Below, piece by piece: positions 6,673 to 12,245 of a stretch of 13,505 nucleotides of DNA. The DNA lies in the NCBI GenBank assembly GCA_025924495.1, contig JAICIG010000205.1:1-13505 (forward strand). The letters run 5' to 3'. A model generated the notes under the pieces. That model was given only the letters and a program-made list of their open reading frames with translations, made no database searches and had not been told where the DNA came from. This DNA is from Pirellulales bacterium. Its GTDB lineage: Bacteria; Planctomycetota; Planctomycetia; Pirellulales; JAICIG01. The position numbers and the translations under genes were made by a program. Numbering within the stretch: position 1 is the stretch's first letter; the number at the start of each line of letters is the position of its first letter.

Positions 6673-7920
6673 ATGGCCGTTCCACCGCGTGGAGAAGGCG
6701 ATCGCTCATCCTCAGCCACGACGCTTGCCGTGCATGGCAGCGATGCGGAGCCGGCGAGCGCGACCTATTCGTTGTGGCAATTGACGGCTTACGCTTTGAG
6801 GCTGGGGGCGCTGGGGTTTGGCGGTCCGGTCGCCCTAGTCGGCTACATGCATCGAGATCTGGTCGAACGACGGAAGTGGATCTCGGAGGCGGATTACAAG
6901 GAAGGCCTGACGCTGGCGCAATTGATGCCCGGTCCGCTGGCGGCGCAGTTGGCGATCTATCTCGGCTTCGTCCATTACCGCGTTGCCGGAGCCACCGCGG
7001 TGGGCGTGGCGTTCGTGTTGCCTTCGTTCTTGATCGTGCTCGCTCTAGGCTGGGCCTACAAACTCAACGAAGGTTTAAGCTGGATGCAGGCCGTGTTCTA
7101 CGGCGTCGGGTCGTGCGTTATCGGCATCATCGCACACAGCGCCTGGAAGTTGACCGCCAAAACTGTTGCGCGCGACTGGCTGCTGTGGGCCATCTATATC
7201 GGCAGCGCAATCGTCACCATTGTCAGTGAAACCGAATGGATCGGGCTGTTCCTCGGCGCCGGAATCATCTGCTGGCTGATGCGCACTCCGTCGCAGCCGG
7301 GCGGACAACGAGGAACCGCCGCGGCGGCTGCTTGTTTGCCGTTGGGCATGTCGCTGCCGGGCGTGCCACATGCCGATGCCGAAACGCTGGTCCGCATCGC
7401 GCTGTTTTTCACCAAGGCCGGCGCCTTTGTGTTTGGCAGCGGACTGGCCATTGTGCCTTTTCTCTATGGCGGCGTCGTGCGCGAGTACGGTTGGCTTAAC
7501 GAGCAGCAATTTCTAGATGCCGTCGCTGTCGCAATGATTACTCCGGGACCGGTAGTCATCACCGTCGGTTTCATCGGTTTTCTGGTGGGCGGATTCATAG
7601 GGGCGACGATCGCGGCGGTCGCCACCTTTCTGCCTTGTTATTTGTTCACGATCGTCCCGGCCCCTTATTTCAAAAAGTATGGCAAACGGCCGGGCATCGT
7701 CTCGTTCGTCAATGGCGTCACCGCGGCCGCTGTCGGCGCCATCGCGGGGGCGGTGGTTGTGCTCGGTCGCCGCACATTGTTCGTCGACCAATGGACGCCC
7801 GAATGGACTAAAATCGCCCTGTTCGCTTTGACGGTCGTTCTCGTCTGGCGATTCAAGAAATTGCCCGAGCCGATCCTTGTTCTGGGATCCGCTGTCGTCG
7901 GGTTGCTCATCCGCCGCTGA
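6673..7920 (+). CDS. chrA: ChrA-family chromate transporter, two CHR domains
   Basis: 415 aa from the ATG at 6673, the normal size for a full-length ChrA with two homologous CHR halves. The N-terminal half has LGALGFGGPVALVGYMHRDL and LMPGPLAAQLAIYLGF. The second half starts near residue 243 with FFTKAGAFVFGSGLAIVPFL and has AVAMITPGPVVITVGF. The two PGP motifs and the GFGGP signature are those of the CHR family. Many hydrophobic segments indicate an inner-membrane protein. Characterised members expel chromate; the substrate here is assumed, since no reductase or regulator adjoins. The start is uncertain: GGAAGA (6655-6660) lies 12 bases before the ATG, an in-frame GTG at 6664 is possible, and the frame is open back to 6481. 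It converges with the PepSY gene. Confidence 0.9.
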   Translation: MAVPPRGEGDRSSSATTLAVHGSDAEPASATYSLWQLTAYALRLGALGFGGPVALVGYMHRDLVERRKWISEADYKEGLTLAQLMPGPLAAQLAIYLGFVHYRVAGATAVGVAFVLPSFLIVLALGWAYKLNEGLSWMQAVFYGVGSCVIGIIAHSAWKLTAKTVARDWLLWAIYIGSAIVTIVSETEWIGLFLGAGIICWLMRTPSQPGGQRGTAAAAACLPLGMSLPGVPHADAETLVRIALFFTKAGAFVFGSGLAIVPFLYGGVVREYGWLNEQQFLDAVAVAMITPGPVVITVGFIGFLVGGFIGATIAAVATFLPCYLFTIVPAPYFKKYGKRPGIVSFVNGVTAAAVGAIAGAVVVLGRRTLFVDQWTPEWTKIALFALTVVLVWRFKKLPEPILVLGSAVVGLLIRR

Positions 7921-7983
7921 GGAGCGATCGCATATCGCGCCGCAACCGTGCGGAAGGGCGCAATTCCGGCATGCGATCGTTTT
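7921..7983 (+). terminator. Large terminator-type hairpin after chrA
   Basis: CGATCGCAT (7925-7933) pairs perfectly with ATGCGATCG (7971-7979), directly followed by TTTT (7980-7983). The stem starts right after the stop codon and can be lengthened by G-U and A-U pairs. The interior refolds as CCGCA, ACCG, TGCGG. It is larger than a usual intrinsic terminator but has both stem and U tract. Confidence 0.65.
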
Positions 7984-7990
7984 AAGCAAC

Positions 7991-8021
7991 CGCCGTGGCC
8001 GTCTGCAGACGGCGCACGGCG
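7991..8021 (-). terminator. Long hairpin in the convergent gap, probably terminating the PepSY gene
   Basis: CGCCGTG (7991-7997) and CACGGCG (8015-8021) pair around a 16-base perfect palindrome (7998-8013) with a TGCA loop, making a 13-bp stem with one bulged base (8014). On the minus strand it begins 17 bases after the stop at 8039 and is followed by GTTGCTTAAAA, so there is no true U tract. Confidence 0.5.
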
Positions 8022-8038
8022 CAGCGAGGATCGGCCGG

Positions 8039-8626
8039 TTATTCCTGTTCTTCTTCGACCTCCAGAACTTTGCCCGTCATGGCGTCGATCTCGACTTCCA
8101 TCACTTTATCGCCGGCGAGCAGCTCGATCTCGAAAATGAGCTTATCATCGTCGCGGTCGGATTCGGCCTCAAAGGCTTTGCCGCCCGGCACTTGCTTGAG
8201 CGCGGTTGCGATGGCCTGACTGAGCGTGATCTTTGCCTTGGCGGCGATGTCGGTCTCCGCCTGTTCGTCTTCATCTCCTTCATCCTCCCCGTCGTTTTCG
8301 TCCTTGTCATCCGCTTTGCCTTCCTCCTCGACCGCTTTGATCTTGCCGCTGATCGCGTCGAGTTTGACTTCCATGTGTTTGCCGCCGGTGACGACTTCGA
8401 CCTCAAACACGACATCGTCCCCTTCCAATTCCAACTCAGCCTCGACCGCCTTGCCATCGGGCAAGCGCTTGAGCGCCGCAGCGACTGCCTGCTCCATCGT
8501 CAATTTGGCCTTGCCCAGGGCAATCTTGGCGTTGGCGTGTTCCTTCGCTTCATCCTCATCGGCCCGTGACGGCGCACTGCACAATCCCAGCGCGAGCAAA
8601 ACGAGAGTAATGGTCCCGGTTTTCAT
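8039..8626 (-). CDS. Secreted protein with two tandem PepSY domains
   Basis: 195 aa. A signal peptide (residues about 1-22, MKTGTITLVLLALGLCSAPS then RA) is followed by DEDEAKEH. Two PepSY-type units can be aligned to each other: residues about 38-100 (KLTMEQAVAAALKRLPDGKA ... MEVKLDAISGKIKAVEEE) and about 130-193 (KITLSQAIATALKQVPGGKA ... MEVEIDAMTGKVLEVEEE). They are joined by a very acidic Asp/Glu linker (about 104-126). PepSY domains occur in peptidase propeptides and in many exported proteins; no peptidase is seen here, so the ligand or partner is unknown, and the acidic character suggests cation binding only as speculation. A strong GAAGGAGA Shine-Dalgarno site lies about 10 bases upstream of the ATG. 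Cys16 is not in a proper lipobox because its -1 residue is Leu. Confidence 0.9.
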   Translation of the reverse strand: MKTGTITLVLLALGLCSAPSRADEDEAKEHANAKIALGKAKLTMEQAVAAALKRLPDGKAVEAELELEGDDVVFEVEVVTGGKHMEVKLDAISGKIKAVEEEGKADDKDENDGEDEGDEDEQAETDIAAKAKITLSQAIATALKQVPGGKAFEAESDRDDDKLIFEIELLAGDKVMEVEIDAMTGKVLEVEEEQE

Positions 8627-8971
8627 GGCAATTGTTCTCCTTCAAGAGAGATGCTTGCCGGCTAGCCGTCGCGGATCAGGCGCAAAAAGAATTCACCGGC
8701 TTGCTTTAGCACATCTTATTAACTTGCGTTCGCGGCCCGACTCAACCTAGAACGACAAGACGCAGGTGCTGCCAGTCGATAAATCACATCGAGCGAAGCA
8801 CTTAACGCGTGTCGCTGAAAAACGCCGCTAGTTTTTTACAAGCGTTGAAAGCAATGCGTGGCGAGCGCAACTGGAAATGAGAAGGCGATCGATTGAGCAA
8901 GCAACGCTCTGCTGCTCAAGTGCCTGCGCAGCTGTGGAATGCAGCCGCGCTGATGAGTGATGGCAGCGAAG
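8627..8971. other. 345-base gap upstream of the PepSY gene and downstream of the winged-helix gene
   Basis: No coding region is supported. It must hold the PepSY promoter on the minus strand, but I cannot assign hexamers with confidence. It also contains an AT-rich inverted repeat, AAAAAC (8818-8823) and GTTTTT (8831-8836), and the hairpin at 8893-8919. Confidence 0.5.
8893..8919 (-). terminator. Hairpin downstream of the small winged-helix gene
   Basis: TTGAGCA (8893-8899) pairs perfectly with TGCTCAA (8913-8919). After one bulged base, GCA (8901-8903) pairs with TGC (8910-8912) around a 6-nt loop, 10 bp in all. It is about 52 bases beyond the minus-strand stop at 8972. No U tract follows, so it may be Rho-assisted or an unrelated structure. 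Confidence 0.4.
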
Positions 8972-9178
8972 TCAATCCGCCAGTGAGGCGTCGTAACCTG
9001 CGCGCGTGAGATAGTAAGCGTGCTTGGGCCGATCCTTGACGACAAGCTTGTGTTTGATGAGCCTTTCCATGGCTGCCAGGAAGTCGTCGTTTACGAAGTT
9101 GTTCAGGCAGAGCATTTTGTTGGGGCCGACCCGGAAACGACGAAAGATTGCCAGGATATCTTGTTCGGCATGCGTCAT
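8972..9178 (-). CDS. Small winged-helix-like protein (68 aa)
   Basis: 68 aa starting MTHAEQDILAIFRRF. The ATG at 9178 is chosen because GAGGGA lies seven bases upstream on the minus strand; an upstream extension to 9241 would be Arg/Pro-rich and lacks support. The order of helices (AEQDILAIFRRF; DDFLAAMERLIKHKLV) followed by YYLTRAGYDASL resembles the recognition helix and wing of small winged helix-turn-helix proteins, where a Y-x-LT-x-x-G ending is common. A DNA-binding regulator is therefore plausible, but the protein is short and may bind something else. It is divergent from the BON-domain gene and could control it; nothing in the sequence proves this. Confidence 0.75.
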   Translation of the reverse strand: MTHAEQDILAIFRRFRVGPNKMLCLNNFVNDDFLAAMERLIKHKLVVKDRPKHAYYLTRAGYDASLAD

Positions 9179-9473
9179 GAGAAGTCCCTCGGGATAGCAG
9201 TTCGGCCTGCAGCTGCGGTTGGGCCTGCCGCCACTCGCCATCGGGAGTGCAGGACAGCAGTCCGCTTTAGTATGGCGAAAGTTGAGCGAACAAACGAGGG
9301 CGTCGCGCGTTTTTTTCGCTTTTTGCCTCGCCTTTTCAGACTCTGCGCCTTATGATCAGATCTGGAATGGTTCATCAACCTCCTCGCTGACCGATCTTTC
9401 AGAGTCGCGGTCGAATCGTCCCGCCAAGCATCTCCCATTCTCGCTTGGACGCTTTTCTCCTTTGGAGCGGACG
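9179..9473. promoter_or_regulatory. Divergent promoter region between the winged-helix and BON-domain genes
   Basis: This 295-base gap must carry promoters in both directions. It contains T-rich runs near 9310-9325 and a TATGAT (9352-9357) that could be a -10 for the BON gene, but no suitably spaced -35 is found. The frame upstream of 9474 is open but shows no coding similarity. Confidence 0.35.
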
Positions 9474-9983
9474 ATGCCTCCTAAGAATCAACCGCCGGAT
9501 TCCGCGATTTCCAAGAACGTGTCTCGTCAATTGGCTTCGTGTGGATTGCGTGCTCCATGTCAGGTTCGGGTGCAAACACGCAAAGGCGAAGTCACGCTGA
9601 CTGGCTTTGTGATTTACGCCCACCAAAAGGCGTCGGCACTCCAGACGATCCAGAAGGTCGAAGGCGTACGGCGCGTGATCGATCAGATGAAGATCCGCTC
9701 GCCGGTTAAGCACGATTACAAAACCTTGCCGCCGCTGCCGAAGCCGGCGATTGCTGAAACCGCCGCCGAACAGGCCGCAGCTGAAAGCGATGCCGCAGCA
9801 TCCGGCGAAGAAAGCGCCACTGCGACGCCCGCCGCGGCCGAAGCTGTCCCACGGGCCGAAGAACCCAGTAAGCAAACCGCAACTCAGCCGATCGTGCCGG
9901 AGGATTTGTCGGATTCGACCGAATTCGAACTTGGCCCAGTTCCCGTGGTCCGGCGAAACAGCAACGCGCCAGCACACGAGTAA
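9474..9983 (+). CDS. BON-domain protein with Ala/Glu-rich tail
   Basis: 169 aa. Residues about 15-75 form a BON domain: a helix (SKNVSRQLASCGL), strands VRVQTRKGEVTLTGFV, then ALQTIQKVEGVRRVIDQMKI, which matches the helix-strand-strand-helix-strand order and the G-x-V-x-L-x-G core of the family. Residues about 90-140 are low-complexity Ala/Glu/Pro/Thr, and the C-terminus is acidic then basic. There is no signal peptide, unlike OsmY, so a cytoplasmic location is likely. BON domains are thought to bind phospholipid or act in envelope stress; placement just before floA, a membrane-microdomain protein, agrees with a membrane-linked role but does not prove it. The ATG at 9474 has GGAG six bases upstream. 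Confidence 0.85.
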   Translation: MPPKNQPPDSAISKNVSRQLASCGLRAPCQVRVQTRKGEVTLTGFVIYAHQKASALQTIQKVEGVRRVIDQMKIRSPVKHDYKTLPPLPKPAIAETAAEQAAAESDAAASGEESATATPAAAEAVPRAEEPSKQTATQPIVPEDLSDSTEFELGPVPVVRRNSNAPAHE

Positions 9984-9998
9984 CGACTTGAACGGGTG

Positions 9999-10050
9999 AG
10001 CCAGGTCGAACGCGCAGGTTCAATCCAAACGACGCTTCACCTGCCTGGCT
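9999..10050 (+). other. Two-part hairpin between the BON gene and floA
   Basis: AGCCAG (9999-10004) pairs with CTGGCT (10045-10050), and GCAGGT (10014-10019) pairs with ACCTGC (10039-10044), giving 12 bp with a nine-base bulge on one side and a 19-nt loop. No U tract follows, so it may be a weak BON terminator or a floA leader structure. Confidence 0.45.
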
Positions 10051-10099
10051 GCAGCAAAACGATTCGTCGCCGCTCCTATGTTCGCCGAGCGATGAGGCC

Positions 10100-11134
10100 G
10101 TGTCCCTTTTGCCGCCTGGAGAGCAATCCGCCGTGGCTGAGATTTCGCTGACCCAAGACGGCACGGTCGTCGTGCTGCAGATCGCCGGCCTGTTACTGTG
10201 TTTGGCGATTGCAGTGACGATGTTCATCTTGGCCGCCATCTATGGCGGATTATGGTTCCAAGCCTTCATGTCGGGCGCTCGCATCCGGCTGCTCGAACTC
10301 GTCGGGATGAGCTTGCGCAACGTGGATGCGCGGCTGATTGTGCAGGCCAAGATCATGGCGATGCAGGCCGGGATTGGCAACGACCCGACGACCGGCATCA
10401 CGACGCGACGGCTGGAGGCGCACTATCTGGCGGGCGGCAATGTGGCGGGAGTGATTAAAGCGATCATCGCGGCGCATCGCGCCGACATCGACCTGGAGTT
10501 CGACCGCGCGGCCGCCATCGATCTCGCCGGGCGCGATGTGCTGGGCGCCGTCCAGACGAGCGTTTATCCCAAGGTCATCGATTGCCCCGATCCGACTCAC
10601 ACGAAAAATACGACCCTCAGCGCGGTCGCCAAGAATGGCGTCGAACTGCGAGTTCGAGCGCGCGTCACCGTGCGGACCAATCTCGCGCAATTGATCGGCG
10701 GCGCCACCGAAGAGACGGTGATTGCCCGAGTGGGCGAAGGAATTATCACCTCGATCGGCTCGTCCGAGAGCCATATGGCGGTAATGGCCAATCCCGATCG
10801 CATTTCGAAGGCGGTCCTGCTTCGGGGCCTCGATTCACAGACCGCATTCGAAATCGTTTCCATCGACATCGCCGATATCGAAGTTGGGCAGAATATCGGC
10901 GCGCGGCTGCAATTGGAGCAGGCCGAAGCTGATACGCGCATGGCTCAGGCAAAAGCCGAGGTGCGGCTGGCGCAGGCCATGGCAACCAAACAGCAAATGC
11001 TGGCCCGGGTGGCCGAAAGTCGGTCCAACGTGGTGCTCGCCGAGGCGCTCATTCCCATGGCAATCGGCGAGGCTTTTCGCGCAGGACGCCTGCGAAACAA
11101 GCCGCTGCCGGCGATCTTGCCCCGCATCGCATGA
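10100..11134 (+). CDS. floA: Flotillin-like protein FloA (SPFH/PHB family)
   Basis: 344 aa from the GTG at 10100. A hydrophobic segment at about residues 24-52 anchors the protein in the inner membrane. It is followed by [65 protein letters not shown] and [17 protein letters not shown], all strongly like Bacillus FloA (formerly YqfA, UPF0365). A heptad-like Ala/Glu/Gln region ([20 protein letters not shown]) forms the coiled coil used in oligomerisation. FloA scaffolds functional membrane microdomains and affects membrane fluidity. The start is uncertain: GTG at 10133 (333 aa) has GGAG 11 bases upstream, whereas the GAGG before 10100 is only two bases away. The C-terminal tail is shorter than in Bacillus, and the NfeD partner often found beside FloA is not in this window. 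Confidence 0.95.
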   Translation: MSLLPPGEQSAVAEISLTQDGTVVVLQIAGLLLCLAIAVTMFILAAIYGGLWFQAFMSGARIRLLELVGMSLRNVDARLIVQAKIMAMQAGIGNDPTTGITTRRLEAHYLAGGNVAGVIKAIIAAHRADIDLEFDRAAAIDLAGRDVLGAVQTSVYPKVIDCPDPTHTKNTTLSAVAKNGVELRVRARVTVRTNLAQLIGGATEETVIARVGEGIITSIGSSESHMAVMANPDRISKAVLLRGLDSQTAFEIVSIDIADIEVGQNIGARLQLEQAEADTRMAQAKAEVRLAQAMATKQQMLARVAESRSNVVLAEALIPMAIGEAFRAGRLRNKPLPAILPRIA

Positions 11135-11159
11135 GTCGCCAGGCGGCTTGCCCTGCGGT

Positions 11160-11330
11160 TCATCTCCCCCACATCGTTACGCCCAGAATTATCGCCGTCA
11201 CGGCGAGAAAGATCGCCAATTTGACGATGGCGCGGCGAACGCGGTATTTGTCGACGTCGCCACAACGAGGGCAACGTCTGGCCAGCGCCGACATTGGTTG
11301 CCAACAGGCACGGCAATGGATAGGCGTCAT
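11160..11330 (-). CDS. Small zinc-ribbon plus transmembrane protein (56 aa)
   Basis: 56 aa. HCRACWQPM and ARRCPRCGDV supply two CxxC knuckles (Cys6, Cys9, Cys20, Cys23), the layout of a zinc ribbon. A basic stretch (KYRVRRAIVK) and one hydrophobic helix (about residues 34-52) follow, so the ribbon should face the cytoplasm. The ATG at 11330 is preferred over an in-frame TTG at 11342; neither has a good Shine-Dalgarno site. It converges with floA 25 bases away and lies 45 bases downstream of the Lys/Arg-rich protein gene, possibly co-transcribed with it. Function is unknown; Cys pairs and membrane helix make a chance frame unlikely. Confidence 0.7.
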   Translation of the reverse strand: MTPIHCRACWQPMSALARRCPRCGDVDKYRVRRAIVKLAIFLAVTAIILGVTMWGR

Positions 11331-11375
11331 CAGTTCAACCAATCAGCAGACGTCTCAAGAGCCGAATCGCGCCGC

Positions 11376-11528
11376 TCATTTGCGCCGACGTGCGCCCATC
11401 TGACGCTCGCGGTTGGCTTTGTCTCGAGCCGCTTTTTTGTCGGCCTTCTTGGCCGCTTTTTGCTCGGCTTTGCGCTCGGCATCCGTGAGTGAGCGGATCC
11501 GATCATGCGGCGGAACGTCTGGAGTCAT
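11376..11528 (-). CDS. Small Lys/Arg/Ala-rich helical protein (50 aa)
   Basis: 50 aa. After MTPDVPPHDRIRSL comes a highly charged helix rich in Lys, Ala, Glu and Arg (DAERKAEQKAAKKADKKAAR) and a basic end (GARRRK). Very basic overall, it could bind nucleic acid or the ribosome, or may be an unstructured tail-like peptide; I do not recognise the family. The ATG at 11528 is chosen because an AGAGGA Shine-Dalgarno site lies about seven bases upstream. The frame extends to 11615 but would then run up to the second RRM gene terminator. It sits between the RRM terminator and the zinc-ribbon gene. Confidence 0.6.
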   Translation of the reverse strand: MTPDVPPHDRIRSLTDAERKAEQKAAKKADKKAARDKANRERQMGARRRK

Positions 11529-11613
11529 GCTATGATCCTCTTCGGTTTGAGGCCCCCCTCGCGCGCCGCCCAATATCTCACTAGACCAGTCGGGCTCTTC
11601 TGTGCCAGGAAGC

Positions 11614-11652
11614 AAAACGCCGGAGCGACACGTTCTGCATCGCTCCGGCGTT
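11614..11652 (-). terminator. Intrinsic terminator of the second RRM gene
   Basis: AACGCCGGAGCGA (11616-11628) pairs perfectly with TCGCTCCGGCGTT (11640-11652), 13 bp with an 11-nt loop. On the minus strand the stem runs into TTTT (11617-11614). It begins 33 bases after the RRM stop. It is the best intrinsic terminator in the window. Confidence 0.85.
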
Positions 11653-11685
11653 CATGTTTAACTGCAAGCTGCTGATTGCGGCGTC

Positions 11686-11994
11686 TTAACGGCGACTGTA
11701 ACCGCCGCGTCCGCCACCGCCGTAGCCCCCGCCGCCGCTACGCTCCTCGCGCGGGCGGGCTTCGTTGACGGTCAACGAACGACCATCGTGCTCCTTTTCG
11801 TTCAGCGCTTGAATCGCTTCCAAGGCAGCGTTATCGTTCGACATTTCGACGAAGCCGAAACCTTTGCTGCGTCCGGTGTCGCGGTCCTGAATTACCTGGG
11901 CGCTGCGGACTTCGCCGAACTGGCTGAACATTTCTTCCAAACTCGAGCTCGTCACGCTGTAGCTCAGGTTACCGACATAAAGCTTCTTACTCAC
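11686..11994 (-). CDS. RRM RNA-binding protein with glycine-rich tail, paralogue of the one at 6089-6421
   Basis: 102 aa. RNP2 is LYVGNL at 5-10 and RNP1 is KGFGFVEM at 44-51, followed by a short Gly/Arg/Tyr tail (GGGGYGGGGRGGYSRR), shorter than in the paralogue. Compared with the first copy, the RRM differs at about 19 of the first 85 residues, mostly conservatively; RNP1 has Gly where the other has Ala (KGFGFV versus KGFAFV). The GTG start at 11994 is supported by AGGAG seven bases upstream and by identical architecture in the other gene. The gene has its own promoter, structured leader and intrinsic terminator, so it is a single-gene unit. The likely role is RNA chaperone-like binding, perhaps under cold or stress (from family knowledge). 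Confidence 0.95.
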   Translation of the reverse strand: MSKKLYVGNLSYSVTSSSLEEMFSQFGEVRSAQVIQDRDTGRSKGFGFVEMSNDNAALEAIQALNEKEHDGRSLTVNEARPREERSGGGGYGGGGRGGYSRR

Positions 11995-11998
11995 CGTT

Positions 11999-12146
11999 CA
12001 ACTCCTCGAAGACGGCACAACCGACCCGTTGATACTTTCCGGGCCGAAGCGAAAGGGGCCAAAGTGGTGGCCCGCCAGGAGGGAAAGGCGAGAGAGCAGC
12101 GAGCAAGTTCGCAAGAACACAAGGCACGTGTCGCGTCGTCAAACCG
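11999..12146 (-). promoter_or_regulatory. Structured 5' leader of the second RRM gene (partner of 5931-6081)
   Basis: On the minus strand, in order: a 5' box CGGTTTGACGACGCGA (12146-12131), one mismatch from the first copy; stem GTTC, TTGC, GAAC (12118-12107), followed by CGCTGCT; CCTGGCG; hairpin GGGCCA, CCACTT, TGGCCC (12073-12056), followed by CTTTC; hairpin TCGGCCCG/CGGGTCGG (12047-12021) with a GAAAGTATCA-containing loop; and AGGAG (12003-11999), seven bases before the GTG. Loop cores and flanks are conserved while stems vary with pairing kept, as expected for a selected RNA structure. Function is unknown. Confidence 0.7.
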
Positions 12147-12155
12147 ACCACTAGA

Positions 12156-12164
12156 AGTATAGCA
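12156..12164 (-). promoter_or_regulatory. Extended -10 promoter of the second RRM gene
   Basis: The minus strand reads TGC then TATACT (12161-12156), an extended -10. Nine bases separate it from the conserved 5' box, exactly as in the first RRM gene. A transcription start near 12149 is predicted, giving a leader of about 155 nt. Confidence 0.65.
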
Positions 12165-12203
12165 CATCCCCAGTTCCGAGGACATACCAGCCGGGAAAGT
12201 CTC

Positions 12204-12217
12204 GGCGCCCCGGCGCC
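12204..12217 (-). terminator. Weak hairpin after the sigma-54 activator gene
   Basis: Two GGCGCC palindromes (12204-12209 and 12212-12217) can pair to give a short GC stem about 29 bases after the stop. On the minus strand only a TTT within GAGACTTTCCC follows, so termination is uncertain. Confidence 0.3.
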
Positions 12218-12245
12218 CGCTCCCTGCCTGACGCTGCTGAGCGAT

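Noticed and set aside
7877..8569. 230-aa plus-strand open frame opposite the PepSY gene
   Set aside because: Antisense to a gene with a signal peptide, duplicated domains and a strong Shine-Dalgarno site; its hydrophobic appearance comes from reading the acidic codons on the other strand.
12165..12245. Possible -24/-12 sigma-54 promoter for the second RRM gene, given the adjacent activator
   Set aside because: No TGGCAC-N5-TTGCA-like element was found; an extended -10 with a matching copy at the other RRM gene explains the promoter better.
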